This document shows positions 8,329 to 17,672 of a stretch of 64,000 nucleotides of DNA, piece by piece. Source of the stretch: Paraburkholderia edwinii (GTDB lineage Bacteria; Pseudomonadota; Gammaproteobacteria; Burkholderiales; Burkholderiaceae); the NCBI RefSeq assembly GCF_019428685.1, contig NZ_CP080096.1:186001-250000 (forward strand). Direction: 5' to 3'. Numbering within the stretch: the first letter of the stretch is position 1; every line of letters begins with the position of its first letter. The notes beneath the pieces were generated by a model. The model had not been told where the DNA came from. It did no database searches and saw nothing but the letters and a program-made list of their open reading frames with translations. The position numbers and the translations under genes were made by a program.

Positions 8329-9081
8329 ATGTCAGTGTTGAAAAGAAAGCTCGAGGGACGAGCCGCGCTTGTCACCGGCGGCTCGCGAGGCATCGGCGCC
8401 GCCATCGCGAAGCGCTTCGCGCGCGAAGGCGCGGCAGTCGCTATCACCTATGCGGGCTCGCAAGGCGACGCGCAGCAAATCGTCTATGAAATCCAGCGCG
8501 ACGGCGGCCGCGCGATGGCATTGCATGCGGATAGCGGCGACGCGAAGGCGATGCAAGCGGCGATATCCACCACGGCGGCCGAGTTCGGTACGTTTGACAT
8601 TCTCGTCAACAATGCGGCAATGCTGCGCGTCCGCGCAATCGACGAGTTTCCGCTCGACGAGATCGACCGCATGCTCGCGATCAACGTGCGCGGCCCATTG
8701 GTGGCGATCAAGGAAGCGCTGCGATTCATGCGCAAAGGCGGCAGGATCATTAATATCGGCAGCGTGACGAGCGACTATGTGCCGGCTTCCGGCCTGTCCG
8801 TCTATGCGTGCACGAAGGGGGCCATTGCTAGCATGACGCGCGCCCTCGCGCGCGACCTCGGCAATGCGGGCATCACTGTCAATAATGTGCAGCCCGGGCG
8901 CATCGATACCGACATGAACCCCGCCGACGGTCCGCTCGCGGAGCGTATCGGCCATTCGATCGCGCTCGGCCACTATGGCAATCCGACGGACATCGCGAAT
9001 ATGGTCGCGTGGCTTGCCAGCCCTGAAGCGGCTTTCGTGACCGGCACGAGCATCAAGGTCGACGGCGGCACCAGCGCCTGA
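8329..9081 (+). CDS. SDR family oxidoreductase (FabG-like)
   Basis: 250-residue classical short-chain dehydrogenase. Cofactor motif TGGSRGIG is at 16-23, followed by the NNAA motif and catalytic Ser/Tyr/Lys in the segment SVTSDYV...SVYACTKGA. The acidic/basic residues after beta-2 (TYAGSQ) do not show an Asp, which leans to NADPH. ATG 8329 is preceded by AAAAGGAAG. The C-terminus VTGTSIKVDGG is typical. Substrate unknown; it is divergent from an Lrp-type regulator and followed by a hairpin terminator. Confidence 0.85.
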   Translation: MSVLKRKLEGRAALVTGGSRGIGAAIAKRFAREGAAVAITYAGSQGDAQQIVYEIQRDGGRAMALHADSGDAKAMQAAISTTAAEFGTFDILVNNAAMLRVRAIDEFPLDEIDRMLAINVRGPLVAIKEALRFMRKGGRIINIGSVTSDYVPASGLSVYACTKGAIASMTRALARDLGNAGITVNNVQPGRIDTDMNPADGPLAERIGHSIALGHYGNPTDIANMVAWLASPEAAFVTGTSIKVDGGTSA

Positions 9082-9126
9082 TGGAGACGCACAGCAGCAA
9101 ACCCAGCGACAAACCTGGCAGCAAAC

Positions 9127-9157
9127 GCGGCGCGGACAGGAGACGCGCCGCAATTTA
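9127..9157 (+). terminator. hairpin terminator after the SDR gene
   Basis: GCGGCGCG (9127-9134) pairs perfectly with CGCGCCGC (9144-9151) across a 9-nt loop, followed by AATTTA. The T-tract is weak. Confidence 0.5.
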
Positions 9158-9221
9158 GCGTGTCATTCCTATCGCGCGACTGCCTTTTTTGATGATGCGC
9201 GCGGCTTCATTGCGGCCGGCC

Positions 9222-10517
9222 TCAATTCACCCGGCGCGCGCCACGCATCCCGAAGCCCGCAAGCGCACCGACCACGCACAGCACGGCCACATACAGTTGC
9301 GGCGCATTCGCGCTCGACTTCAGCATCAGCGCCACGGCAACCGGCGTCAGCCCGCCGAACACGGCGTAAGCGATGTTGTATGAAAACGAAATTCCCGAGA
9401 AGCGTACGGTCGGAGGAAACGCGTTGACCATGGCCACCGGAATCGCCGCGACGGCGCCGACGAAAAAGCCCGTTATTGCGTAGTACATCATCAGCGACGA
9501 CGGATCGGCCGCGATATGCGTGAACATCACGTAGTACGACACCGCGAGCAGCAGGCAGCCGACGAAGATCGTGCGCGCCGCGCCGAAGCGCCCCGCAAGC
9601 GAGCCGAAAATCACGCAGCCGATCGTCAGGCACAAGGTCGCGACCGAGTTCGCCTCGAGCGTCGTCGCGGCATCGATATGAAAGCGCTTTTGCAGCAGTG
9701 TCGGCGTCATCAGGATCACCACGACGATCGCCGCGGTCAGCGTCCACGTGAGGATCATCGAAATCAGCACGGGCCCGCCGTGATCGCGCAGCACCGCTTT
9801 CAACGGCACTTCGGATGCGAGCGACTTGCGCTGCTGCATTTCGATAAAGACCGGCGTCTCCTGCAGCCAGCGGCGCATAAAGGCAGCCAGCAAGCCGAAC
9901 AGGCCGCCGATCAGAAACGGAATGCGCCATGCGAACGCGATGATTTCCTCATGCCCGTAGCGATGATTGACCGCCGACGCGATCAGCGAGCCGAGCAGAA
10001 TGCCCGCGGTCAAACCGGCCGTGAGCGTACCGCATGCATAACCGACATAACGGCGCGGGACATGCTCGGAGACGAACACCCATGCGCCCGGCACTTCGCC
10101 GCCGACGGCCGCGCCCTGCAGCACGCGGCACACGAGCAGCAGCATCGGCGCGACGAGACCGACTATGTCGTAAGTCGGAAGGAGTCCCATCAGCAGCGTG
10201 GGAAGCGCCATCAGCAGCACGCTCAGCATGAACATCCGCTTACGGCCGATCAGGTCGCCGAAATGCGCCATGATGATGCCGCCGAGCGGCCGCGCAATAT
10301 AACCGGCCGCGAAAATGCCGAAAGTTTGCACCTGACGCAACCAGTCGGGAATCGATGTCGGGAAGAAAAGTTGCCCGATCACCGCCGCGAAAAATACGTA
10401 GATGACGAAGTCGTAGAACTCGAGTGCGCCGCCGAGCGCCGCGAGCACGAGCGTTCGATGGTCGCTGCCCATCAACGGGCGGTGGGGAATAAAGGCTTGC
10501 GAATCGGTGGTAGTCAT
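9222..10517 (-). CDS. MFS transporter, metabolite:H+ symporter (MHS) family
   Basis: 431 residues, about 12 membrane helices. Family signatures include GGALEFYDFVIYVFF in TM1, YIARPLGGIIMAHFGDLIGRK between TM2 and TM3, and GAAVGGEVPGAWVFVSEHVPRR in TM5. The WRIPFLIGG...L.RRWLQETPVF segment is the hallmark of the sugar-acid/citrate/ketoglutarate MHS group. The substrate cannot be read from sequence. It ends 140 bp from the convergent SDR gene. The start at 10517 has no clear Shine-Dalgarno, so a slightly later Met (residue 16) is possible. Confidence 0.8.
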   Translation of the reverse strand: MTTTDSQAFIPHRPLMGSDHRTLVLAALGGALEFYDFVIYVFFAAVIGQLFFPTSIPDWLRQVQTFGIFAAGYIARPLGGIIMAHFGDLIGRKRMFMLSVLLMALPTLLMGLLPTYDIVGLVAPMLLLVCRVLQGAAVGGEVPGAWVFVSEHVPRRYVGYACGTLTAGLTAGILLGSLIASAVNHRYGHEEIIAFAWRIPFLIGGLFGLLAAFMRRWLQETPVFIEMQQRKSLASEVPLKAVLRDHGGPVLISMILTWTLTAAIVVVILMTPTLLQKRFHIDAATTLEANSVATLCLTIGCVIFGSLAGRFGAARTIFVGCLLLAVSYYVMFTHIAADPSSLMMYYAITGFFVGAVAAIPVAMVNAFPPTVRFSGISFSYNIAYAVFGGLTPVAVALMLKSSANAPQLYVAVLCVVGALAGFGMRGARRVN

Positions 10518-10818
10518 CGTCGGGGATCTTATCGGCGGAACGACACGATAGGTGTCCAGGAATCGGAGGGCCTGCTGAAACCAGCCGGCTTTCAGCGGTC
10601 GGCTCCAGACGGTTGCGTCAACCTTTCATAACACCTTGTCGTTGACGAATATTCCCAGCAGTGCACGTCCTTTGACTGTGCGTGCCATGAACCTCACGTT
10701 CTCTACCCGCAGGAGATGGGTAAAGAAAAACGGCGGAGCCGCTTGATGCGGTCCGCCGTTCTCGCTTTGCTGCTTTCGTTTTACTTCCTTTCGTTTTGCT
10801 GAATTTCGCTGCTGCTAC
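10518..10818. other. intergenic region between an MFS gene and pdxA2
   Basis: 301 bp with no gene. It holds the MFS promoter on its left part and the terminator of the acid-sugar operon on its right part. Confidence 0.6.
10718..10760 (-). terminator. rho-independent terminator of the kdgT-dtnK-pdxA2 operon
   Basis: On the minus strand AACGGCGGA pairs with TCCGCCGTT and GCGG with CCGC, one bulged base, 5-nt loop, followed directly by TTTTTCTTT. A textbook intrinsic terminator 58 bp past the pdxA2 stop. Confidence 0.85.
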
Positions 10819-11829
10819 TTACGCGTGCTGCCCACGCCGTGTCGCGAGCTCCGCGCCCTGACGCAGCGCCTCGAGCAGACTGCCTTCGTCGGCAATGCCC
10901 TTGCCGGCGATGTCGAACGCCGTGCCGTGATCGACCGACGTGCGCACTACCTGCAATCCGACCGTTACGTTGACGCCCGCTTCGAGGCCGAGCACCTTGA
11001 CCGGCCCATGCCCCTGATCGTGATACATCGCGACGACGAGGTCGAAATCGCCGCGCCCCGCGCGGAAGAACAGCGTATCCGCGGGCAACGGCCCTTCGAT
11101 GTTCCAGCCGCGCTCGCGCAGTTCGCGTACGGCCGGCACGATCTTCTCATCTTCCTCGCCGTAACCGAACAAGCCGTTTTCACCGGCATGAGGATTAATC
11201 CCGCACACGGCGATCTTCGGATTCTCGATGCCGGCCTTCACGAGCGTCGCATGACCGCGCTCGATCGTGCGCTTCACGAGACCCGGCTCGATCTTGCGAA
11301 TCGCGTCGATGATGCCGATATGCGTCGTCACATGAATCACGCGCAACTGCGGCGCGACGAGCATCATCGACACTTCGTCGATACCGGTCAGATGCGCGAG
11401 CATCTCCGTATGGCCCGGGAATTTGTGGCCGCCCGCGTGCAGTGCTTCCTTGTTGAGCGGCGCCGTGCAGATCGCGTCGATCGTGTTCGCTTTCGCGAGA
11501 TCGACCGCGCGCGCGATGTACTGGTAAGCGCCGTCGCCCGCGATCGGCGACAGTTTGCCGAACGGCAGATCGTCGGGAATCAGCCCGAGGTCGATGCAGT
11601 CGATCGTACCCGGCTCATAGCGCGCCTCGGACGGTTGTCCGATGCGGCGCACCTGCGCCGCGCTGCCGACGATTTGCGCGGCGCGTTCGAGCCGTTTTGC
11701 GTCGCCGATCACAAGCGGCCGGCACTGCCGGTAAACCGTTTCGTGTGCGAGGCTCTTGACGATAATCTCGGGGCCCACGCCCGCGGCGTCGCCCATCGTG
11801 ATGCCGATTACGGGGAGATAGTGGCTCAT
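10819..11829 (-). CDS. pdxA2: PdxA2-type 4-phospho-D-threonate/erythronate dehydrogenase
   Basis: 336 residues. PdxA-family metal- and NAD-dependent dehydrogenase: GITMGDAAGVGPE near the N-terminus, FPGHTEMLAHLTG with a metal-binding His, CGINPHAGENGLFG and MYHDQGHGPVKVLG. Because it forms an operon with a DUF1537 kinase, it most likely oxidises the 4-phosphorylated four-carbon acid sugar, with decarboxylation to dihydroxyacetone phosphate, rather than making vitamin B6 (established for PdxA2/DUF1537 pairs). I choose ATG 11829, which has CAGGAAG at proper spacing. The frame continues upstream for 42 codons into the preceding gene without PdxA-like sequence. 14 nt separate it from dtnK. Confidence 0.85.
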   Translation of the reverse strand: MSHYLPVIGITMGDAAGVGPEIIVKSLAHETVYRQCRPLVIGDAKRLERAAQIVGSAAQVRRIGQPSEARYEPGTIDCIDLGLIPDDLPFGKLSPIAGDGAYQYIARAVDLAKANTIDAICTAPLNKEALHAGGHKFPGHTEMLAHLTGIDEVSMMLVAPQLRVIHVTTHIGIIDAIRKIEPGLVKRTIERGHATLVKAGIENPKIAVCGINPHAGENGLFGYGEEDEKIVPAVRELRERGWNIEGPLPADTLFFRAGRGDFDLVVAMYHDQGHGPVKVLGLEAGVNVTVGLQVVRTSVDHGTAFDIAGKGIADEGSLLEALRQGAELATRRGQHA

Positions 11830-11843
11830 GGCTTCCTGATGCT

Positions 11844-13193
11844 TCAGTTCAGAGGGGAATTCGTTTCTGGCGCGCGGCTCGCGTGCGCGGCGCGCCGTGA
11901 GTCTGCTTGCGACCCGTTCCGCGTCGCTTCCTGCAAACCTCGCAGATGCAGCCACGCGCCGTACAGCGCGTGATCGCTGCCGAAGGCGCCGGCCTTCGTG
12001 ACCACGGTGAGCCGCCGCACATCGTCGGACGGCTGCGCCACCGCCACGCCTGGTTCAACTTCGGATAGCAATTCGAGGCTGCCGATGCCCGCTTGACTGA
12101 GCATCGCGCGCGCGGTTTCGCCGCCGGTCGCGATCAGGCCCGCGAGATGGCCAACGTGCGGTTCGACGAGCGCGGCAAGCGCCGTGGAAAGGTGCGTGCC
12201 TTCGGACGGATCGAATGCGTCGTCGCGGCCGATGCGCACGAGCAGATCGCGGCCGGCCGCGAGCGGCGCGCCGATTGCAGCCCGCCATTGCGCGCTTTCC
12301 GGATGGCTTTCGACCTTGCGCAGCACCGCCGGCGGCACGACCAGTTCGGCCATGCCCGTGCGCTCGCGCAGCAGCGCGCACTGCGCGCCGGACACCGCCG
12401 ACAGGCTGCCGACCAGCGTCAGGATCGGCCCTTCGCGACGCAGCGGCGCCACGGGTGCCGGCGCATCGTTGCCGAACAGCTCGGGCAGCGCGGCGAGCTC
12501 GCGCGCGAGACCGCCGGAGCCGACCCAGAAGAACGCCTCATGCAGCACCAGCGTCGCACGCGCGATCAGATTCAGATCGGCTTCGTTTTGCGCATCGACG
12601 ATCAGGGCGTGGACGCCGGCGCGAGCGTGTTCAGCAAGCGCCTGCGCAAGCAGGTCGGGTGGCAGATCGCGCATCCGTTCGACATCGAACAGCGCCGTGC
12701 GCAAGCCCGCTTCCTCGAGCATCGGCTGCAAGTCCGCGGTCTTGCCCGCGTGTTCGAGCTGCCATGTCTCGGTTTCGCCGAGCGGCACGCCGCGCACGAA
12801 CACGCGTCCTTCGCGCACGGTGCGGCCTGTGGCCGGAAAGGCCGGCGCGACGATCGCAAGGCCTGCCAACGGTTGCAGAGCCGCGACTTCAGCAACCCAG
12901 TTGCCGCGCAGCGTTGAATCGATTTTCTTGTACAGACGCCGCTGCGATGTGCCCACGCCCTGCGTGCCGCCGAGCACTCGCCACGCCTGCGCCGCACGGC
13001 TTGCCGCATCGGCCGGTGCGAGACGTCGCGAATCCGTATCAAGCGCAATCACGGCAACGCGGCCGGCCGCCGCGTCGTTTGCGGCTTCGACTGCTTCATC
13101 CGCGCCGAGCGCGACGACCGTGTGGCGTCCGGCGTTGGCGAAGCCAATCGCGCAATCGGCGGCGCCCGACAGGTCGTCGGCAACGATCAGCAT
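11844..13193 (-). CDS. dtnK: four-carbon acid sugar kinase (DUF1537; D-threonate/D-erythronate kinase type)
   Basis: 449 residues. Starts MLIVADDLSGAADCAIGF, the N-terminal DUF1537 signature with the catalytic Asp pair (residues 5-6). The C-terminal nucleotide-binding domain contains LIATGGETARAML and a VTKAGAFG loop, as expected for these ATP-dependent 4-kinases. It is 2 nt downstream of kdgT and 14 nt upstream of pdxA2, so the three form one unit for uptake, phosphorylation and oxidation. Which isomer (D-threonate, D-erythronate) is used cannot be decided. ATG 13193 is chosen because the frame upstream runs inside kdgT. Confidence 0.85.
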   Translation of the reverse strand: MLIVADDLSGAADCAIGFANAGRHTVVALGADEAVEAANDAAAGRVAVIALDTDSRRLAPADAASRAAQAWRVLGGTQGVGTSQRRLYKKIDSTLRGNWVAEVAALQPLAGLAIVAPAFPATGRTVREGRVFVRGVPLGETETWQLEHAGKTADLQPMLEEAGLRTALFDVERMRDLPPDLLAQALAEHARAGVHALIVDAQNEADLNLIARATLVLHEAFFWVGSGGLARELAALPELFGNDAPAPVAPLRREGPILTLVGSLSAVSGAQCALLRERTGMAELVVPPAVLRKVESHPESAQWRAAIGAPLAAGRDLLVRIGRDDAFDPSEGTHLSTALAALVEPHVGHLAGLIATGGETARAMLSQAGIGSLELLSEVEPGVAVAQPSDDVRRLTVVTKAGAFGSDHALYGAWLHLRGLQEATRNGSQADSRRAAHASRAPETNSPLN

Positions 13194-13195
13194 GC

Positions 13196-14182
13196 TCACT
13201 GCACCGTCTCCCGATTGCCGCCGACGCGCGTCGACACCACGCGCTTCGCCACGGCCGCAGTCAGGATCGGACAGAGAATCGCGGTCACGACCACACATGC
13301 GGCGACGAGCAGCGTCGCGCTCTTCGCGGCCTCCGCATACACGGGATTCGCCGCGGCAATCAGCGCCGGCACCGCCGCGGCGTTACCCGCGGTGTTGGCC
13401 GCCGACACGCCGGCCACGCCGGTGCCGCTCGTCAGACGATCGATGATGTAGAGCGGAATGCCCGTCACGATCACCACCGCGATACCGAGGCCGATACCAA
13501 GCAGGCCCGCTTGCCAGACCTTGTGCAGATCGAGGCCGGCGCCGAGCGCCAGCGCGAAGAACGGAATCATGACCGGCACGGCGCGGCCGAGAAAGTCGCG
13601 CATTTCGCGATCGAGGTTGCCGAGCAACATGCCGAACGCGAGCGGCAGAATGCTGCCGACCAGCGTCTGCCACGGGAACGCGGAGAGCCCCGCGACGCCG
13701 AGCGTGACCATGGTCAGGAACGGACCCGATTCGAGCGACATGATCGAGTACGCGCCGACGTCTTCGGAGCGGCCGTACTGGCCCATCAGCGCCATATACA
13801 GACCGCCGTTCGTGTCGTTCATCGCGGCGACCACGGCGAGCGTCGACAGGCCGGCGAACAGGCCCGACGTGATCGGCTGCTCGCCAAGGACGTGGCCCAG
13901 TACGACGCCGACCACGATCGCGGTACCGACCTTCGCGGCGAACAGCGCCCCGCCCTTTTTCACGATGTACGGCGTTGCTTTCACGTCGATGCTCGCGCCC
14001 ATGCAGACGTAAAACACCGCGAGAATCGGCAGCGCGCCGGTGAAAAGCGCATTCGTGAACGAGCCGAAGAATTTCGGCATGTCCGGCAGGAACGTCGCGA
14101 CGAGCGCGCCCAGCAGCAACGGGACGATCATCATCCCGCCGGGCACGCGCTCGATCGCGCGCTTGATACGAACTTGAGCCAT
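13196..14182 (-). CDS. kdgT: KdgT-family 2-keto-3-deoxygluconate permease-like transporter
   Basis: 328 residues, the usual length for the KdgT family, about 10 membrane helices. [14 protein letters not shown] at the start, [22 protein letters not shown] and [23 protein letters not shown] near the C-terminus are family landmarks. In this operon the cargo is more likely a four-carbon sugar acid than 2-keto-3-deoxygluconate. GGGAGAC precedes ATG 14182. Operator-like repeats lie in the divergent promoter just upstream. Confidence 0.85.
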   Translation of the reverse strand: MAQVRIKRAIERVPGGMMIVPLLLGALVATFLPDMPKFFGSFTNALFTGALPILAVFYVCMGASIDVKATPYIVKKGGALFAAKVGTAIVVGVVLGHVLGEQPITSGLFAGLSTLAVVAAMNDTNGGLYMALMGQYGRSEDVGAYSIMSLESGPFLTMVTLGVAGLSAFPWQTLVGSILPLAFGMLLGNLDREMRDFLGRAVPVMIPFFALALGAGLDLHKVWQAGLLGIGLGIAVVIVTGIPLYIIDRLTSGTGVAGVSAANTAGNAAAVPALIAAANPVYAEAAKSATLLVAACVVVTAILCPILTAAVAKRVVSTRVGGNRETVQ

Positions 14183-14495
14183 TTGAAGTGTCTCCCGATT
14201 GACTAAGGCTTACCGATTCGATCATTATTTTGATTGATTCGATCAAAATAGTGTAAAGGTCGTTGGCTTGGCGTGCAACCCGAAGCGACGCGAGGGTTTA
14301 CGCTGAGGGCTGCAAATTGCGCTACTTGGCCCTTATCCGATCGGCTTTCCGGTCCTCGCGGGGCGATTGCGCGGCAGGCAAACCTCACCCCCAAATTGAT
14401 CGATTCGTGCAAAATGTGAACCCGGTAGACTATGCGGCTCTTTGCGCGCAACGGCCGTGCCGCGCGCGCAGGCCGTTTTTTAACCCCGGAGCCCC
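14183..14495. other. divergent promoter region kdgT / deoR-type regulator
   Basis: 313 bp, no gene. AT-rich next to kdgT, where the operator-like repeats sit. A further TGATCGAT (14397-14404), one base from the reverse complement of TTCGATCA, lies about 90 bp upstream of the regulator. Confidence 0.6.
14217..14249. promoter_or_regulatory. operator-like repeats in front of kdgT
   Basis: Two direct copies of TTCGATCA start at 14217 and 14238, exactly 21 bp (two helical turns) apart. Overlapping them is a perfect dyad ATTTTGAT-N7-ATCAAAAT (14227-14249). The divergent DeoR-family regulator is the obvious candidate ligand. Confidence 0.6.
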
Positions 14496-15272
14496 ATGAA
14501 AGTAGCGAACCGTCGCGAGGCAATGCTCAAAGCCGTGCTGTCCGGCATGACCGATGTCGGCGCGCTGTGCGAGCACTTCGGCATGTCGGAGGCGACCGTG
14601 CGGCGCGATCTGCGCGCGCTCGCCGAAGAGCACCGCATCGTGCGCACCTACGGCGGCGCCGCGGCGCCCGTCGGCATGCACGAGCCGGAAGAATCGCTGG
14701 AGACGCGCCGTCAGAGTTTTCGCGAGCAGAAGGATGCGATCGCGCGCGTCGCGGCCGCGCAGGTGCGGGACGGCGACACGATTTTTCTCGACGGCGGCAC
14801 GACGACCGCTGCGATGGCGCGCCTGCTCGCCGGCCGGCGCGATTTGCGCGTCGTAACCAACAATCTGCTCGCGATCGGCGTGCTCGCTTCGAGCGACATC
14901 CGGGTCACGCTGATCGGCGGCGATTTACGACCGTCGAGCATGAGCACGCTCGGGCCCATTGCGCAGCTCGCGCTGAGCCGGCTGTCGGTGGATAAGGCGT
15001 TTCTCGGCGCCGACGGCGTCGTGGCCGGGCGCGGCCTGTGCGAGGCGAGCACCGAGCAGGCCTATCTGAAAGAGTGCGTGATCCGCCAGGCCGCGAGTGT
15101 GTTCGTGCTCGTCACGTCAAACAAGCTCGACCACGCGAGCCAGCAGCACTGGACGCCGCTCGAGCGCGCATGGACGCTCGTCACGGATGCGGCGCGCGAG
15201 GCGCCGCAGCTGGCGAGTTTCGTGCATCACAGCGATGTAACCGTGCTGAGCGCCGCCGGCGAGGCAGTGTAA
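14496..15272 (+). CDS. DeoR/GlpR family transcriptional regulator
   Basis: 258 residues. N-terminal DeoR helix-turn-helix (about 5-57; LCEHFGMSEATVRRDLRALAEEHRI, then RTYGGA) and a C-terminal DeoRC sensor domain (about 75-235) with DGGTTTAAMA, VTNNLLA and FLGADGV, which bind phosphorylated sugars in this family. Placed divergently to kdgT-dtnK-pdxA2 and therefore probably the repressor of that operon, released by a phosphorylated intermediate (inference). GGAG lies 4 nt before ATG 14496. Confidence 0.9.
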   Translation: MKVANRREAMLKAVLSGMTDVGALCEHFGMSEATVRRDLRALAEEHRIVRTYGGAAAPVGMHEPEESLETRRQSFREQKDAIARVAAAQVRDGDTIFLDGGTTTAAMARLLAGRRDLRVVTNNLLAIGVLASSDIRVTLIGGDLRPSSMSTLGPIAQLALSRLSVDKAFLGADGVVAGRGLCEASTEQAYLKECVIRQAASVFVLVTSNKLDHASQQHWTPLERAWTLVTDAAREAPQLASFVHHSDVTVLSAAGEAV

Positions 15273-15328
15273 GGCGGCGCGTACAGCAGCAATACGTATG
15301 CATTACGTAGAGCGACACGCACGCCGCG

Positions 15329-16582
15329 TCAGCACTTCTCCGCGCCGACCCGCTCGCCCAGCTCCTCGACACGCGCCGGCTCGCCGGCAGCAGTCAACGT
15401 CGAAATCGCGACGATGCCGAGTATCGCGAGCACGGCGCCGAAGCGGAAATCGGTCGCAATGCCCGCGCGGTCCACGATCGTGCCGCCGACCGACGAACCC
15501 ACCGCGATCGCCACCTGAATGATGCCGACGAACATCGCCGACCCCGCTTCGGGCAGATCCGGCGTCGCGCGCTGCATCCAGACGCTCATGCACAGCGGAA
15601 TCGCGCCGAACGCGACGCCCCATGCCATCAGGACCGCCGTCACCGCGAACGCGTAGTGCCTGAAGTACGGCATCGTCACAAGCGCCGTCAGCAGCAGCAC
15701 GGCCATCGTGAGCAGCGCGCCCTTCAGATTGCGGCCGACGACCGTCGACACCGCGAAGTTCGACACGAATCCGATAATGCCGAAGCCGAGCAGCACCCAC
15801 GTGATGCTCGATTCGCTGAAGCCCGCATCGCGCAGCAGGAACGGCGCGATATACGTGTAAGACGAAAAATGCGCGCCGAACACGAGCGCGACCATCAACA
15901 GACTCCTGCGCGGATGTGCGCGGCGCAGCAGTTCGACGAGGTCCGAGAAACGCAGCGCCGCGCTCGACGGCAGCGAAGGCAGCAGCACCGCCTGCGCGAT
16001 CAGCGCCGCGGCAACCAGCACGCCGGTCGCCATAAAAGACACGCGCCACGACGCAAGCTCCGAAATCAGCGTGCCGAGCGGCACGCCGATCACGGTCGCG
16101 CAAGTCACGCCCGCGAGAATCGCCGCGGTGGCGCGGGCCGACTCGTGCAGCTTCACGAGCCGCCCGGCTGCCGCGAGCGCGAGCGTCCAGAAGCCGCCGA
16201 GGCTCGCGCCGAGCAGCGCGCGGCCGATCAGCATCACCGCGAAGTTCGGCGCGAATGCAGAGATCAGATTCGACGCGAGCAGCATGAGCGTCAGCGCGAT
16301 CAGAATGTAGCGCCGGTCAATGCGGCCGGCGCCGAGCATCATGCCCGGCGCCGAGATCGCCGCGATCACACCGGGCGTGGTCACCATCAGACCGGCCGTG
16401 CCAGGCGTCACGCCGAGTTCGCGCGCGATCTGCGGCAACAGGCCGACCGGCAAGAACTCGGTGGTCACGAATGCGAATGCGCCAATCGTGACCGCGCCGA
16501 CCGCGAGCCACGCACGCAACGGGGACGAATCCTCGTTTTCCGGCGAGCCGTTGCCTGCCGGGTTATTGCTTTCCATCATCAT
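15329..16582 (-). CDS. MFS efflux transporter, NepI/AraJ-like (DHA1 family)
   Basis: 417 residues from the first of three consecutive Met codons (16582). About 12 membrane helices. VTTEFLPVGLLPQIARELGV in TM1-2, RRYILIALTLMLLASNLISAFAP before TM3, and GRALLGASLGGFWTLALA in TM4 resemble the sugar/nucleoside efflux pumps NepI and AraJ. A further 107 codons are open upstream, but they are Cys/Arg-rich and unlike any transporter, so I leave them out. No strong Shine-Dalgarno is seen. Substrate unknown. Confidence 0.75.
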   Translation of the reverse strand: MMMESNNPAGNGSPENEDSSPLRAWLAVGAVTIGAFAFVTTEFLPVGLLPQIARELGVTPGTAGLMVTTPGVIAAISAPGMMLGAGRIDRRYILIALTLMLLASNLISAFAPNFAVMLIGRALLGASLGGFWTLALAAAGRLVKLHESARATAAILAGVTCATVIGVPLGTLISELASWRVSFMATGVLVAAALIAQAVLLPSLPSSAALRFSDLVELLRRAHPRRSLLMVALVFGAHFSSYTYIAPFLLRDAGFSESSITWVLLGFGIIGFVSNFAVSTVVGRNLKGALLTMAVLLLTALVTMPYFRHYAFAVTAVLMAWGVAFGAIPLCMSVWMQRATPDLPEAGSAMFVGIIQVAIAVGSSVGGTIVDRAGIATDFRFGAVLAILGIVAISTLTAAGEPARVEELGERVGAEKC

Positions 16583-17093
16583 GATGAGGCTGCTTTCAGT
16601 TAGAACAAACAAATCCGGGCAAAGCCGGTTTGCGCGGTGTCGAAAACGACATACGCAAGCCCGCAGCAAACCCGCGCTAAAGGTGCGGGCTTCGTCTCCG
16701 GAAGCGGTCTTTTGATATGGGAAACGTCGCGCGTGACAGCGTGAACAAACGGCTGCAATTCGGCTGCAATAAATGCCGCAACGTCGAAACATGCCGTCGC
16801 GCCCGGTCGGGATTCGTGCAGATTCGACGAATGCGGTGACTGACCTGCCAGCCATGTCGGCAACCGAAGCAGTCACCCACGTGGCCAGCCGGGCGGCGAG
16901 CAAGGCGACACCTTACCACCGCGCACGAACTCCTGCTGACAGTGATTCAGCGCATTGCGGTATGCGAAATGGGCCGAATAAATGAGACGGCCGCCACCGG
17001 CAGCACAAGGCTGCCGAATGACGGCCGATTAGAAAGCCGATAAAGCAGATGACGAAATTCGCCGCGCTTTTATCTGGATTTTTTTGCTAATAA
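16583..17093. other. intergenic region between the efflux MFS and the AhpD-like gene
   Basis: 511 bp, both flanking genes on the minus strand. No convincing gene. It contains a terminator-like stem for the right-hand operon (16988-17027), an AT-rich stretch near 17075-17095, and presumably the MFS promoter. Confidence 0.5.
16988..17027 (-). terminator. terminator-like hairpin after the AhpD-like gene
   Basis: Inner stem CGGCAGC-ACAAG-GCTGCCG (16998-17016) and outer stem CGGCC/GGCCG (16988-16992 with 17023-17027). On the minus strand it is followed by a loose T-rich stretch. Confidence 0.4.
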
Positions 17094-17633
17094 TTACGCA
17101 TCGAGTTTGGGCGCCGCCGGAAAATCGACGGGCACGCGCGTCGTGCCGTGCAAATAGTTCGTCACGGTTTTGTCACCGATCACGACGATTGCGTCGACCA
17201 GATTGGCTTTCGTCCAGCCGGCCGCAAAGAACGCATCGACCACCGCCTGATCCGCATGCCCGCGGTTGACCGTGATATTGCGCGCGAGGCGAGCGAGCGC
17301 GTCGAGCCTGGCGTCAAAACTGGCCTTGCCGCTGCGGATCTCGAGAATCTGCGCGTCGGTAAAACCCACCGATTTGCCGATCGCCGTATGAGCGGCGAGG
17401 CAGTACTCACAACTGTTCACCTCGCTGACCACGAGATTCACGACTTCCCGCGCCTTGCCGCTAAGGGTGCTCTTGGCGTTCTGAAACGCGAGGTAGTTGC
17501 CGAGCGCGTGCTCCGAATGAGCGAGCGTCGCGTACAGGTTCGGCACCATGCCGAGGCCGCTTTTCAGCTTGTCGAAGATCGCCTGATTGGACGGCGACAC
17601 TTCTTCGCGCGTCGGAACGTTGATCGTGGTCAT
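17094..17633 (-). CDS. carboxymuconolactone decarboxylase/AhpD-like protein
   Basis: 179 residues of the AhpD-like fold. The redox site is complete: Glu71, Cys75, Cys78 and His82 (EVNSCEYCLAAH), matching the proton-relay and CxxC of AhpD-type peroxidases. Peroxidase or thiol-reductase activity is likely. AAGGAG precedes ATG 17633. It lies 39 nt downstream of an SDR gene and is probably co-transcribed with it; the pair may handle a reactive carbonyl or peroxide (inference). Confidence 0.85.
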   Translation of the reverse strand: MTTINVPTREEVSPSNQAIFDKLKSGLGMVPNLYATLAHSEHALGNYLAFQNAKSTLSGKAREVVNLVVSEVNSCEYCLAAHTAIGKSVGFTDAQILEIRSGKASFDARLDALARLARNITVNRGHADQAVVDAFFAAGWTKANLVDAIVVIGDKTVTNYLHGTTRVPVDFPAAPKLDA

Positions 17634-17672
17634 GCTGGTTTCTCCTTGAGGTAGTCAAAAATGGATGGGCGG

